Shown piece by piece: positions 35,440 to 45,841 of a stretch of DNA of 64,000 nucleotides. The position numbers and the translations under genes were made by a program. The stretch lies in the NCBI GenBank assembly GCA_031551125.1, contig JAVBOB010000004.1, positions 62,001 to 126,000 of the forward strand. Reading direction: 5' to 3'. Source of the stretch: JAIRNF01 sp031551125 (GTDB taxonomy: Bacteria; Bacteroidota; Bacteroidia; Bacteroidales; UBA932). Each line of letters begins with the position of its first letter. Positions within the stretch are counted from its first letter, which is position 1. The notes under the pieces were generated by a model that saw only the letters and a program-made list of their open reading frames with translations, searched no databases and was not told the origin of the DNA.

Positions 35440-37302
35440 TTACCAACCGGGGTTTTGCTTTAACTCATAACCCATGCTTTTATATAGGTTAATTTGGGCA
35501 ACCGGAATAGCGTTCAAGTAGTTTCTTTCGTATTCTATTGCGTTGGGAGAGAAGCTACGCTGATTAATTTCTGCATAAGTTGGCCAAATGTATCCGGCGC
35601 TCTGGTCTGCTGTGGGGTAATACAGCTTCACTTTAGGAGTTGCAGCGCTAAAATTAATTTGAGGCCAATCGGCTTTTACAAGCCATGCCCCCATATTAAC
35701 ATCGGTAGGAGCGCTTGATGAGCCTGTAGGTATGTAGCTGAACTTTCTCCACCTGTTGAGATCTGTATTACGAAAACCTTCCATAAGAAGCTCTACACGG
35801 CGTTCCCGTCTAATTTCCCAAAGAAGCGGATCAACATCCGAATCTCGCTTGGGGTCATTGATAGCAGTTAATACTCCACCAACCATCACTGCCGGTTGAC
35901 CACCCGACAGCTGCAGGTTTGGCATTACAACGGCTGTAGATGTCGCATTTTTCTTTAATGCTCGTGACCGAATTTTATTTATTGATAGATCAATATCGGC
36001 TTGCGTCATCAGCGGCCCACCAGCTGTGCTTAATTCATAGGTTGCTTCAGCATAGTTCAGCAGTACTTCGGCATAGCGAATCAAAGGCGCATCGGCAGGA
36101 CTAAGGTTATTTTTTGCAAAGCTAGATCCTGTTGCCCGCCATTCTTCGTTCAAAAACTTCTTACAAGCGTAACCAACGGGAGAAAAGCCCAAGTGAACTC
36201 CGCTTAACCTAACCGAATCAACAAAACATTGATATAAACGGGGGTCGCGATCAATAAATTCACCTTGAATTCTACGGTCTGCATTTCCTTGATATTTAGT
36301 GGATTGACCAACTGGTAGTCCATCATTACATAAATAGCTGTCAAGACAGTTTTTAGTTAAACCTCCCACTTGCTCTTCAATATTATTGTAGCTCATAAGA
36401 GCATTGGTGTACACTCCTGTAAGATACTGTCTAAAGAAGATAACTTCTTTATTCCCCGTAAGATCTTCTGATGAAAATAGCTCATTATACGTGTTTCCAA
36501 TGTCGTACTTCCCGGAATTTATCACCACTAACGCAGCATTCTTAGCCTCTTCAAAGTAATTCTTAAGCTTAGCGTTATCAACCGGAACAATAGGAATGCT
36601 AACAGTAGCACCGTGATATTTAAGCCACGTTGCATGGAAAAGCATCCAACGAGACATGTATGCTGCAGCAACATACTTATTCACTTGTTGTGCTCCGTCA
36701 TCAATTCTCATATTTGCCACCGCATACTTAAAATCCTCCATAATACTGTCAACTACCAATATTCTGGGATCGCGGGCTTTGTATATGTAATCTGTTTCAT
36801 TTGATATAGGAGCCCTGTTATACCAGGGAACATCTCCGTAGCGCTTAACCATAATACTGTAGCTCATTGCACGGAAAAAGCGAGCAACACCCATCCAATG
36901 TCGTTTCGCTTCGTCATTCATGGTGGTAGTAGGCACTTTCTCAATAAAAATATTTACTCTCCGAATGTTCTCAAAGTTCCACTTCCCCGAAGCTTCATCT
37001 ACATTTTTACTTAGCTGCTTAGGTGAGTTATAAGCAATATCATCATTATAACCGTCACCGGTAAAGTAACCTCCAAAAACGGTATAATCAGCATCGTATC
37101 CTACAAAATAGTTATACTCTGAAGCGGCAGTGGTAATCGACAAATAGCATCCTTGTGCATAGGCTCTCACGTTTGCCTCGTTTGTCCAATAGTTGGTATT
37201 ATCAAAACTATCGTATTGATTTTGTTCCAAATAGGTATTGCAACTTCCAAGCAACAATACCGTGGCTAACAAGACTAATATATTATATGTAGTTCTTTTC
37301 AT
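35440..37302 (-). CDS. SusD/RagB-family outer-membrane nutrient-binding lipoprotein
   Basis: 620 residues. Lipobox LLLGSC (Cys21). The N-terminal ATEANVRAYAQGCY region and RFFRAMSYSIMVKRYGDVPW are SusD hallmarks (TPR helices), with C-terminal INKIRSRA, LWEIRRERRVELLMEGFR and DLNRW. SusD caps the SusC channel and binds the ligand at the cell surface. It follows the SusC gene by 18 bases, so they form one unit. No glycosidase or regulator is encoded beside the pair, so the ligand is unknown. Confidence 0.97.
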   Translation of the reverse strand: MKRTTYNILVLLATVLLLGSCNTYLEQNQYDSFDNTNYWTNEANVRAYAQGCYLSITTAASEYNYFVGYDADYTVFGGYFTGDGYNDDIAYNSPKQLSKNVDEASGKWNFENIRRVNIFIEKVPTTTMNDEAKRHWMGVARFFRAMSYSIMVKRYGDVPWYNRAPISNETDYIYKARDPRILVVDSIMEDFKYAVANMRIDDGAQQVNKYVAAAYMSRWMLFHATWLKYHGATVSIPIVPVDNAKLKNYFEEAKNAALVVINSGKYDIGNTYNELFSSEDLTGNKEVIFFRQYLTGVYTNALMSYNNIEEQVGGLTKNCLDSYLCNDGLPVGQSTKYQGNADRRIQGEFIDRDPRLYQCFVDSVRLSGVHLGFSPVGYACKKFLNEEWRATGSSFAKNNLSPADAPLIRYAEVLLNYAEATYELSTAGGPLMTQADIDLSINKIRSRALKKNATSTAVVMPNLQLSGGQPAVMVGGVLTAINDPKRDSDVDPLLWEIRRERRVELLMEGFRNTDLNRWRKFSYIPTGSSSAPTDVNMGAWLVKADWPQINFSAATPKVKLYYPTADQSAGYIWPTYAEINQRSFSPNAIEYERNYLNAIPVAQINLYKSMGYELKQNPGW

Positions 37303-37320
37303 GTTATATATGTTTAAGAG

Positions 37321-40300
37321 TTAAAAACCAATTTGAATGCCGAATGATAGCGTACGCTGGTACGGATAGCTGCGGCCATAGCTGCGAGAGTCTGCAGCTA
37401 TGACTCCTGTGCTATTTACCCCCGATGTAATCCCCGTTTCAGGGTCAATAGCGATATCACCAAGGTGGTCAAACTCAAATAAGTTCTCTGCTGTAAAATA
37501 AACACGTAGGCGGTTGATGTAGATTTTCTGTGTAAACTTTTGGGGCAGCGTGTAGCCAAGCGTAAGCGATTTACAGCGTAGGTATGCCATATTCAGCATA
37601 TAGCGATCGTTTATTTCGTAGTTCCACCTCATAACTTGTCCGTAGGCAGTTGGAGCGGGATAGAACGCATTGGTATTGTCCGGTCTCCAGTAGTCTTCCT
37701 GTCCTTTAAACCAAGGTTCACCGGATGTATAGCCCGGTATTGCCATGTTTCCGCCAACCCAGAGGCTACGCTTACCTACACCTTGGAAAAATATGTCGAA
37801 ATCGAAGTTTTTCCACGCTGCATTGAATCTAAATCCGTACTGGTATCGGGGTAGGGTGTTGCCAATAATGGTTTTATCTCCCGGCTTATCAACCGTATTA
37901 TCTCCCTTATTAACTTGGCCGCTAGCATCTAAATCTTTATACTTAACATCTCCGGGGCCAAAGTGAAAGCTTCCGCTTTCTAACGCTATTTGGTTTGCAA
38001 TATCCGGATTTAGCACCCATGATGATGTAGCAGGGTTCCATGTAAAGTCGCTTTCTTGGAATAGCCTATCTACCTTATATCCCCAAATGTCGCCTAGCAC
38101 CATCCCCTCATAGTAATAGGTAGTTGATGTCCACTGATCGTATGCCGGTAAATTCTTTGCACCATTGCTCCATTTGGTAACCTTCGTTTTGAAATCGGTT
38201 AGCTGTCCGCTAAAACCTACTCTTAATCCGTTACCGAATGTATGGTTAAAATCCATTGTTATTTCCCAGCCGGGAGTTTCCATTTCTCCGTAATTTTGTA
38301 ATGGAGCATTGGCTCCAAAAGTATTTGGTAAGGTAACTCCTGCACTTAGTATATTGCTGGTTGTTCGCTTGTACCAGTCAAACGTTAATCCTACTTTATC
38401 TTTCCAAAAACGTGCATCAAAACCAAAATCCATTGTTGTAACCGTTTCCCATGTTAGGTAAGGGGTTACAGCTGTGGGAGTAGAAGGATATACCGTTTTT
38501 ACCCCTCCAATAAGCCAATTGTATGTATTTTGCATGGTTAAGGTTGAACGAAATCTATCATAACCAACATCTTGGTTGCCAACAGAACCATAAGATGCTC
38601 TCAGCTTCAATGAGCTTAGGTATGGTTTTAGCGGTTGCATAAACGGCTCTTCTGTAATCCGGTAACCTAAAGACATGGATGGAAAAAATCCCCAATGTTT
38701 ATCCTCAGGAAAAGACGACGAACCGTCATAACGACCGTTTAGCTCCAGCAAATACCTGTCTTTAAACGAGTAGTTTATTCTACCAAAGAAGCCGGTAACA
38801 GACCATTCTTTATGGCTACCTCCAACCAATGGCGTACCATAGGTAAGGTTTAATTCAGGCTTGCTATCATCAAACATGCTCATACCTTTTGCAAGCATAG
38901 AGGAATTTTCACTTGACTCTAGGTTGGTTCCGGCCATTACCTTAAAAGAGTGCTCTTTAATTTGTTTAGTATAGGTTGCGTATGCGTTTGTAGTGAATGT
39001 TTCAGACCGACTGTCTATTTGCTGAACGTAGTCAAGCTTAGAATCAGCATAGTTTTTATATGAGTTGTTCAACTCCGTAGTGTTTTTCACGTTCCAGAAG
39101 TCAAGACCATATAGCTTACCCCCACTCTTTTTTTCCATACCGAATGCAGAGGTATAGGTGAAATCAGCATCAATCGTTAACCCTTTTATTATCGTGATGG
39201 TAGTACCAATGCCAAAATTATTATAGTTATTCGTAGTGTTATTCATGTTGGCCTGGTTAAGCTCTGTAATAGCGCTACGGTATGGCTGTCCGTTATACGT
39301 TCCATACGGGTAGGTGGGTTGCCAACGCCACAGGTAATACATGTAGTCATATATAGTAGCACTTGAGTTATATATAAATGGCGTTTCCCGTACCGTCTTG
39401 GTAAGCATGGTATTTGCTCTAATGCTAAGCCACTTATAGGCTTGTGCATTAATGCTTGCTGAAGCGTTGTACCGCTCATAGGTATCGGGGTTTACCTTTG
39501 TCATGCCCTCCTGATTTAAGTATCCTAAGGCAACATTGTAGTTAATCTTACCATTTCCGCCATTTATGCTAAGGTTATGGGTCTGCTGGGGCATCCAGTC
39601 TTTGTAAAACATGCTATACCAATCCCAAGGGCGGTAGTAGTACTGCTTATTGTTTTTAAACTCAAAATCACGACCGTCAACCATTTCACTTCCTAAACTT
39701 TGCCCACCATACAGCTGTTCCCACTCTTTCATTTTTTGGATAGACTCATTGCTAATATATATGGTACCCAGCATATTGTATTCAGTTGCCGGTGCAAATC
39801 CGTAGTGGTTAAGAGCCAACAGGTTTATCTCACCTTGCTGCCAAGCAGGCAGCTGTTCAGCCTTAGCGGTTGGTGTACGCCAAGCAAAATTATTCGAGTA
39901 GTTTATAGATGTTTTCTCATTACTCTTCTTACTTTTGGTTGTTATTAACACAACACCAAATGCCGCTCTTGCTCCATATATAGCAGTTGAAGCAGCATCT
40001 TTTAAAATAGAAATATTTTGAACATCATCCGGATTTACATAGCTTAAATCCGGAACAACAACGTTGTCAACAAGAATCAACGGGTCTGAAGTTCCATTTG
40101 AAGAACCAACAACGCCACGGATCTTAATCTTCGGGCTTGTACCTATTTCACCTGTGATAGAGCTGACGCTTAAGCCTGCCGTAGTTCCCTGTAACGCCCT
40201 ACCTATATCTGAAATAGGCCGACTATCCAAGGTCTTTTTTACATCTACACTACTTACTGCTCCGGTTAGATTTTCCTTTTTCTGGGTACCGTAGCCCACT

Positions 40301-40629
40301 ACAACTATTTCGCTGAGCTGGGTTGCATCAGGTTCTAACTCTACGTTTATAGTGTTGCTATTGTCAACTGTCTGTTCTTGGGTCACATATCCTAAAAAAG
40401 TAAATTCCAACACTTGCCCTTTTGAGGCAGCGATACGATAGCTACCATTGTCGTCACTAATAGCTATAACATTTGTTCCCTTCACTAGCACAGATGCTCC
40501 AACAATACCCTGGCGATCATCCTTACTTGTTATCTTTCCTGTAATAACAGTAGATTGTGATAAAGCGGGAATGCTTATCAGCAACGAAACCACAACAACC
40601 CAAAGTCGTCTGATTGTTCTTTTCTTCAT
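37321..40629 (-). CDS. SusC/RagA-family TonB-linked outer-membrane channel
   Basis: 1102 residues. Signal peptide to ALSQS, CarboxypepD-like domain (~25-105; VTGKITSKDDRQGIVGASV), TonB box-like EIVVVGYGTQKKENLTGAVSSV near 110, plug domain with the SusC signature DPLILVDNVVVPDLSYVNPDDVQNISILKDAASTAIYG, and a barrel ending FGIQIGF. Imports oligosaccharides or peptides with SusD. A -7 box on the reverse strand (40708-40715) precedes it. Confidence 0.97.
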   Translation of the reverse strand: MKKRTIRRLWVVVVSLLISIPALSQSTVITGKITSKDDRQGIVGASVLVKGTNVIAISDDNGSYRIAASKGQVLEFTFLGYVTQEQTVDNSNTINVELEPDATQLSEIVVVGYGTQKKENLTGAVSSVDVKKTLDSRPISDIGRALQGTTAGLSVSSITGEIGTSPKIKIRGVVGSSNGTSDPLILVDNVVVPDLSYVNPDDVQNISILKDAASTAIYGARAAFGVVLITTKSKKSNEKTSINYSNNFAWRTPTAKAEQLPAWQQGEINLLALNHYGFAPATEYNMLGTIYISNESIQKMKEWEQLYGGQSLGSEMVDGRDFEFKNNKQYYYRPWDWYSMFYKDWMPQQTHNLSINGGNGKINYNVALGYLNQEGMTKVNPDTYERYNASASINAQAYKWLSIRANTMLTKTVRETPFIYNSSATIYDYMYYLWRWQPTYPYGTYNGQPYRSAITELNQANMNNTTNNYNNFGIGTTITIIKGLTIDADFTYTSAFGMEKKSGGKLYGLDFWNVKNTTELNNSYKNYADSKLDYVQQIDSRSETFTTNAYATYTKQIKEHSFKVMAGTNLESSENSSMLAKGMSMFDDSKPELNLTYGTPLVGGSHKEWSVTGFFGRINYSFKDRYLLELNGRYDGSSSFPEDKHWGFFPSMSLGYRITEEPFMQPLKPYLSSLKLRASYGSVGNQDVGYDRFRSTLTMQNTYNWLIGGVKTVYPSTPTAVTPYLTWETVTTMDFGFDARFWKDKVGLTFDWYKRTTSNILSAGVTLPNTFGANAPLQNYGEMETPGWEITMDFNHTFGNGLRVGFSGQLTDFKTKVTKWSNGAKNLPAYDQWTSTTYYYEGMVLGDIWGYKVDRLFQESDFTWNPATSSWVLNPDIANQIALESGSFHFGPGDVKYKDLDASGQVNKGDNTVDKPGDKTIIGNTLPRYQYGFRFNAAWKNFDFDIFFQGVGKRSLWVGGNMAIPGYTSGEPWFKGQEDYWRPDNTNAFYPAPTAYGQVMRWNYEINDRYMLNMAYLRCKSLTLGYTLPQKFTQKIYINRLRVYFTAENLFEFDHLGDIAIDPETGITSGVNSTGVIAADSRSYGRSYPYQRTLSFGIQIGF

Positions 40630-40707
40630 AATGGTGAAATTTAGGTGTTTAATTTTTTTTAGTGTTTTTTAGTTGGTGAGTTTTCAGCAAAAAAATCATG
40701 TAAGTGT

Positions 40708-40715
40708 CAAAAATA
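40708..40715 (-). promoter_or_regulatory. -7 box of the SusC-SusD operon
   Basis: Reverse strand TATTTTTG (TAnnTTTG) ~80 bases before the SusC ATG. No clear -33 box. The remaining divergent spacer to 40891 has no gene. Confidence 0.45.
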
Positions 40716-40890
40716 GCAAAAAATGTTATATTTCATTCTGTTTCTAAATAAATTCGCAAAATATTTTTTCGCAAAGTGCCTGTAAAATAGGACAGTAAGC
40801 CTAAATAAGCTTATCCTGTTCATCAATTATCGTTAGAATGCTTAATTTTGGAGAAAATTCCATGTCGTAAAATGCTTACCATATCAGATT

Positions 40891-42132
40891 ATGTTGCCTA
40901 GAACAAAATATTTATTTTTATTTATCTGCCTCGGCTTAGCCTTAACGCTGATACAAGCTAATACATTTGCCTGTACCTCGGCTATTATTACCGGGAAAGC
41001 AACTGCCGATGGCAGACCGCTTATGTGGAAGCATCGTGATACGGGTGCCGAACAAAATCGTCTTGTATATTCAACAGAAGGCAAGTACGCATACATTGGT
41101 TTGGTAGATAGTAAAGATGTGAACGATACGGCTGTATGGTCGGGTACCAACTCTGCCGGATTTTGCATAATGAATACCGCGTCATACAATTTTAAAGACC
41201 TTGATGATAAAACTAAAGGGGCAGATGAAGAAGGCGTTGTGATGCGAATGGCCTTGGAATGCTGTGCTACTCTAGCCGATTTTGAGCGTTTTCTTGATAC
41301 GCTGTCAAAACCTATGAAGGTAGAGGCAAACTTTGCCGTTATTGATGCACAAGGAGGAGCGGCGTACTATGAAGCTAACAACTTTCGCTATGTGAGGGTT
41401 GATGCAAACGACCAGCTGCTGGCTCCCCACGGCTACCTTATTCGTACCAACTTCTCGTATTCAGGGCGAATGGACGAGGGCATGGGTTACATTCGACATG
41501 AAACGGCTGTACACCTGTTCTCTCAAGCCCGTGCTGTAGGAAAATTTACGCCTGAATGGATATTTTCAAATGCTGACCGTTCTTACTACCACTCATTGTT
41601 AGGAACAGACCTTAAAAACTACGATTTCAACGCTGCCGGAGCAACCGGATTTGTTATCGACCAGGATTACATTCCTCGTGCCAGCACTTCGGCTGCAATT
41701 GTCTTTCAGGGAGTAAAAAAAGGAGAACCGGCAGAGCGCACAACCATGTGGACTGCACTCGGTTTTCCCTCATGCTCGGTTGCCATGCCATTATGGGTAA
41801 AGGGTGGTAGCGAACTCCCGTCACTTTTAGTCAGAAGCGGCAAAAATCAAAACGCTCCGCTATGTGAAAAGGTGGTAACACTCAAGCATAAAGTCTTTCC
41901 GGTAAAGAGGGGTAATGGTTCTAAGTATTTTAACTGGGCACTGCTGTATAATCCTAAAGGAACAGGCATAATGCAACAGCTTGCTCCCATTGAAAAAAGT
42001 ATCTTCAACAAATCATACAACGCAATGGCCAGATGGGGTAGCGGAGAATGGAAGCAAACGGATATACAACAGCTGTACCATGAAATCAATGAAGATGTTG
42101 CTGATGCTTACGAAACATTATTTGATTTATAA
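40891..42132 (+). CDS. C45-like Ntn-hydrolase (acyltransferase/linear amidase family), secreted
   Basis: 413 residues. Signal peptide ends at NTFA with Cys28 next (ACTSAIITGKATADGRPLMWKHRDT). In this fold the Cys becomes the N-terminal nucleophile after cleavage; Arg and Asp of KHRDT match the active-site set of IAT/bile-salt-hydrolase-like enzymes. Unusually, signal peptide removal alone could expose the nucleophile. Expected to hydrolyse linear C-N amide bonds in the periplasm; substrate unknown. Divergent from the SusC-SusD operon. Confidence 0.82.
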   Translation: MLPRTKYLFLFICLGLALTLIQANTFACTSAIITGKATADGRPLMWKHRDTGAEQNRLVYSTEGKYAYIGLVDSKDVNDTAVWSGTNSAGFCIMNTASYNFKDLDDKTKGADEEGVVMRMALECCATLADFERFLDTLSKPMKVEANFAVIDAQGGAAYYEANNFRYVRVDANDQLLAPHGYLIRTNFSYSGRMDEGMGYIRHETAVHLFSQARAVGKFTPEWIFSNADRSYYHSLLGTDLKNYDFNAAGATGFVIDQDYIPRASTSAAIVFQGVKKGEPAERTTMWTALGFPSCSVAMPLWVKGGSELPSLLVRSGKNQNAPLCEKVVTLKHKVFPVKRGNGSKYFNWALLYNPKGTGIMQQLAPIEKSIFNKSYNAMARWGSGEWKQTDIQQLYHEINEDVADAYETLFDL

Positions 42133-42172
42133 ATTAAATAAGGAATGAAAGAACAAAGACTTCCATAAAGGC

Positions 42173-42287
42173 CGTCATTGGCTTTGCCGAACTCGTAAAC
42201 TCGGTTGTAAGCGAAGCAATCTGTTTCATTCAAGAGATTGGTTAACTTCGTTGCCTTTCGGGTCGGTAAAAGCGCCTCGCAATGACG
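42173..42287. repeat. REP-like palindromic repeat (mosaic form)
   Basis: CGTCATTGGCTTTGCCGAAC, then CTCGTAAACTCGG, AAGCGAAGCAATCTG, AGAGATTGGTTAAC and CGCCTCGCAATGACG. Resembles 16249-16343 on the left arm and 6428-6522 on the right arm, so it is a hybrid of the two forms. Confidence 0.75.
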
Positions 42288-42346
42288 TGTATATATTTTT
42301 GTTCTTTGTTCTATAAATCTTTAACCCAATCAATTCATATAAATAA

Positions 42347-44767
42347 ATGGCTAAACGACAAAAAAAGGAAGCCACTCCGGAAACCACGAAGCTACCGTTC
42401 TACAAAGATTACAGGTTTAGGTTCATTATGGGCATTGCTATTACAGGCTTTGCTATTTTCCTGTTTATTTCAATTTTCTCCTACTTTTTTACTTGGGATA
42501 ACGACCAAAGTCTCAGTACCAATCCCGGCATGGGAACCAGAGCCGTTGAAGCCCAGAATCAAGGTGGGCAGTTAGGCTACCGTTTGGCGGCATGGTTGGT
42601 AGGCAAGTGGTTTGGTGTTGCAGCAATATTCATTCCCTTATTCATGATTGTTTGGGGGCTTCGTTTACTCAAATTTCGAATTCTCCCATTTTATAAAACG
42701 CTGTATTCTTGTTTATTCGGAGCAATCATTGTATCTGTTTCTTTAGCTTTCTTAAGCTCACATCATAGCCTTCGTTCATTACTAGGTAATGGGCTGGGGG
42801 GTGCGCATGGTTACTATATCAGCAGCTGGATGGTGGCAAGCATTGGTACCCTAGGTACCGCTATAGCACTTATTATAGCGCTTATCCTTCTTGGTATCTT
42901 TATAAACCGTCGCACAATTGATAAGCTGGAAAAGTTCTTTTTATATCTGTCCGGCCTTATTAAAAGAAAGAAGGTTAAACCGGCAACGGCTAATGCAGGC
43001 GCAGAACCGGAGGATGGGGAAGAGGAGGAAGATGATGATAGTACAGGTACAGCTGAAGTACCGGAAGTTAAAGGAGGAAAAGAGCTTGTGCCTCTTGAAG
43101 CCACCTTTGAAATAGACCCTTCATGGATAAAAAATCAACCGGATGGAACTGATAAGCCTGAGCTTGACATGGAGGTTAAAGAGGTAAAGGAAGAAATTAA
43201 GGAAAAGGTAGAAGGAGAGGAGCAACCTGATTTGGTTCAGGAGTTTGGACTTTATGACCCTACGCTGGATATACGTGATTACCAGCGTCCTCCGTTGGAG
43301 TTACTGGAAGATTACAAGAATAAAGATGCTTCTGTAACCAAAGAAGAGCTGGAGCGCAATAAAAATAAAATTGTAAAAACCCTTGCTGACTATAAGGTTG
43401 GGATTGAAAAAATTATTGCTACCATTGGTCCCAGCGTTACGCTATATGAAATTGTGCCAAAAGCAGGGGTGCGCATTGCATCCATCAAACGATTGGAAGA
43501 TGATATTGCACTGAGCCTTTCTGCGCTTGGTATTCGTATCATTGCGCCAATTCCGGGTAAGGGAACAGTAGGTATTGAAGTACCTAATGAAAAACCGGAG
43601 GTGGTATCTATGCTTTCTATCCTAAAGTCGCCACGATTCCAAGAGGCTAAGTTTGACCTTCCGGTTGCTTTAGGTAAAACTATTTCCAACGAAACCTACG
43701 TATTTGACCTTACCAAAATGCCGCACCTTTTGGTGGCCGGAGCAACAGGGCAGGGTAAATCGGTTGGGCTAAATGCTATTCTTACCTCGTTGCTATACAA
43801 AAAGCATCCGGCAGAGCTGAAGCTGGTAATGGTTGACCCGAAGAAGGTGGAGCTAACGCTGTACTCCAAGCTGGAAAAGCACTTTTTGGCAAAGCTACCC
43901 GATGCCGATGAGGCTATTATTACTGATACACAGAAAGTGGTGTACACGCTTAAATCATTGTGTATGGAGATGGATAGCCGTTATGATTTGCTCAAGCTGG
44001 CTCAGGTACGCAACGTAAAGGAGTATAACGAGAAATTTGTAAACCGCAAGCTGAACCCCAATAATGGTCATCGTTTCTTGCCGTACATTGTACTGGTTAT
44101 AGATGAGTTTGCCGACTTAATAATGACCGCCGGACGTGAAATAGAAGAGCCTATTGCCCGTTTGGCACAAATGGCGCGCGCTATCGGTATTCACTTGATA
44201 ATAGCAACACAACGACCGACTACCAATATTATCACAGGACTAATTAAGGCAAACTTCCCTGCACGTATAGCTTTCCGTGTAATATCAATGGTCGATTCGC
44301 GTACTATTCTCGACTCACCGGGAGCAAACCAGCTGGTAGGGCGTGGGGATATGCTTGTATCAACCGGGAATGAGCTTACCCGTGTTCAATGTGCCTTTGT
44401 TGACTTACCGGAAGTTGAGCGGATAACAGATTTCATTGGCAACCAGCGAGGATATGTAACTGCATTTGAGCTGCCGGAGTATAAGGGAGAGGATGCGGAA
44501 GGTGCTGTAAAAATAACAAGCCTGGACAAGCTGGATGATAAGTTTGAAGAAGCAGCCAAGCTGGTTGTTCAACATCAGCAAGGCTCAACATCACTTATAC
44601 AACGCCGAATGGAGCTGGGTTACAACCGTGCCGGTCGTATTATGGACCAGCTGGAGTTGGCCGGTATTGTGGGGCCATCAGAAGGTAGTAAAGCACGTCA
44701 GGTATTGGTATCCGACTTTGAAACGCTTGACGAAATACTTCGCTCGTTAAGGGGCGCAGGGCGGTAA
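42347..44767 (+). CDS. ftsK: DNA translocase FtsK/SpoIIIE
   Basis: 806 residues. Four N-terminal TM segments (~25-200), an acidic linker (EEEEDDDS region ~220-330), then the motor: alpha domain IVKTLADYKVGIEKI, Walker A GATGQGKSVG (~465-474), Walker B VLVIDEFADLI and the C-terminal gamma winged helix (TSLIQRRMELGYNRAGRIMDQLE) that reads KOPS-like sequences. Pumps DNA at the division septum and activates XerCD at dif. Relevant because the prophage at the right end may use XerCD. Confidence 0.97.
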   Translation: MAKRQKKEATPETTKLPFYKDYRFRFIMGIAITGFAIFLFISIFSYFFTWDNDQSLSTNPGMGTRAVEAQNQGGQLGYRLAAWLVGKWFGVAAIFIPLFMIVWGLRLLKFRILPFYKTLYSCLFGAIIVSVSLAFLSSHHSLRSLLGNGLGGAHGYYISSWMVASIGTLGTAIALIIALILLGIFINRRTIDKLEKFFLYLSGLIKRKKVKPATANAGAEPEDGEEEEDDDSTGTAEVPEVKGGKELVPLEATFEIDPSWIKNQPDGTDKPELDMEVKEVKEEIKEKVEGEEQPDLVQEFGLYDPTLDIRDYQRPPLELLEDYKNKDASVTKEELERNKNKIVKTLADYKVGIEKIIATIGPSVTLYEIVPKAGVRIASIKRLEDDIALSLSALGIRIIAPIPGKGTVGIEVPNEKPEVVSMLSILKSPRFQEAKFDLPVALGKTISNETYVFDLTKMPHLLVAGATGQGKSVGLNAILTSLLYKKHPAELKLVMVDPKKVELTLYSKLEKHFLAKLPDADEAIITDTQKVVYTLKSLCMEMDSRYDLLKLAQVRNVKEYNEKFVNRKLNPNNGHRFLPYIVLVIDEFADLIMTAGREIEEPIARLAQMARAIGIHLIIATQRPTTNIITGLIKANFPARIAFRVISMVDSRTILDSPGANQLVGRGDMLVSTGNELTRVQCAFVDLPEVERITDFIGNQRGYVTAFELPEYKGEDAEGAVKITSLDKLDDKFEEAAKLVVQHQQGSTSLIQRRMELGYNRAGRIMDQLELAGIVGPSEGSKARQVLVSDFETLDEILRSLRGAGR

Positions 44768-44784
44768 ACAATCTTTTGAAACGC

Positions 44785-44980
44785 CACAAAGTGGCAATTT
44801 ATTTCAGCCCAACGGCAGAGCGTAGCGACGCCCTGGGTTATTATATAAGCGAATCTCCTAGCACGCGAAGTACCAACAGTTCTTTGAGGCAATTAAGGGG
44901 TTCGCGCGCAAAATAAAGTTGCCAACTAAACCCAACGCGCTGCGTTGGGCTGATGTAAGCAGGGCTTTCAGCCCGCATAA
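44785..44980. repeat. Repeat-containing intergenic spacer
   Basis: Contains CAGCCCAACGGCAGAGCG, CCCAACGCGCTGCGTTGGG and GGGCTTTCAGCCC, akin to the 22.8-23.1 kb block. No gene is seen. Confidence 0.45.
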
Positions 44981-45031
44981 ATGCTATTTGGCACAATACT
45001 TGATACTCTTTTCCACATTAAACTAAGGGAT

Positions 45032-45679
45032 ATGATAAAGAAACTACTGCTTGTAATCGCTGCTATGACAATGTTGTGCGTTGTTGGTTCGGCGCAGGAT
45101 AAAGCAAAGGATTTGCTTGATAAGCTATCACAAACCATGAACTCATATAAGAGTATGGATATCAAGTTCTCGTTTACCACTAACGACGAAGTAAACAAAA
45201 CCGTTGATACCAAAGAGGGCAGGGTACAGGCTAAGGGTAAAGCCTTTAAGCTGACTATGGATGATATGGAAGTATATAGCAACGGAACAGCCAAATGGAC
45301 GGTAATGGACGAGGTGGAGGAAATAACCGTTCAACAGGTTGACCCCAACAGTAGCGATATGCTTGATAACCCTATAAAGTTTCTTACCGTTAACAATAAA
45401 GATTTTAAGTACACCTACAAGGGAACAGTAAATAAGGCGGGTAAAACCCTTGAGGAAGTTGAGTTCTACCCAAAGGATAAAAAAGCCGCCTACTCAATGG
45501 TTAAGCTACAGGTTGAGAAAGGCTCATTAAATCCTTATACGGTAAGCTACATTGGAAAAGATGCTACCACCTATACCGTAAAAGTAACATCGTTTTTACC
45601 CAACGTTAGCATTGATGATAAGCTACTGGTATTTGATCAATCGAAATACAAGGGGTATGAGGTGGTGGATTTGAGATAG
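45032..45679 (+). CDS. LolA-like outer-membrane lipoprotein carrier
   Basis: 215 residues from the ATG at 45032 (AAGGGA just upstream). Signal peptide MIKKLLLVIAAMTMLCVVGSAQ, then the LolA-type pattern: KAKDLLDKLSQTMNSYKSMDIKFSFT, EGRVQAKGKAFKL, and a hydrophobic half-barrel ending SIDDKLLVFDQSKYKGYEVVDLR. LolA carries lipoproteins across the periplasm to the outer membrane. The frame extends 17 codons upstream without a good start. Directly downstream of ftsK, as often seen for lolA (family context). Confidence 0.88.
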   Translation: MIKKLLLVIAAMTMLCVVGSAQDKAKDLLDKLSQTMNSYKSMDIKFSFTTNDEVNKTVDTKEGRVQAKGKAFKLTMDDMEVYSNGTAKWTVMDEVEEITVQQVDPNSSDMLDNPIKFLTVNNKDFKYTYKGTVNKAGKTLEEVEFYPKDKKAAYSMVKLQVEKGSLNPYTVSYIGKDATTYTVKVTSFLPNVSIDDKLLVFDQSKYKGYEVVDLR

Positions 45680-45761
45680 ATAATTCCACAAGTTAACGTC
45701 ACGCTGAGCGGCAATTGCATTGCCGCTCTTCTTTTTATCGAATTTGCTGGTACGTTTTTCA

Positions 45762-45841
45762 ACAGATGTCTCAACTTCGCTCGACATGACGGCGCGTTGT
45801 CGCTTCCCCTTTGTCATGTCGAGCGAAGTCGAGACATCTGT
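45762..45841. repeat. Second REP-like family: GTCATGTCGAGCGAAG palindrome
   Basis: Arms ACAGATGTCTCAACTTCGCTC / GACATGACGG (45762-45792) and CATGTCGAGCGAAGTCGAGACATCTG (45815-45840) are inverted. A half copy CTCGACTTCGCTCGACATGACGG lies at about 46577-46600. Confidence 0.75.
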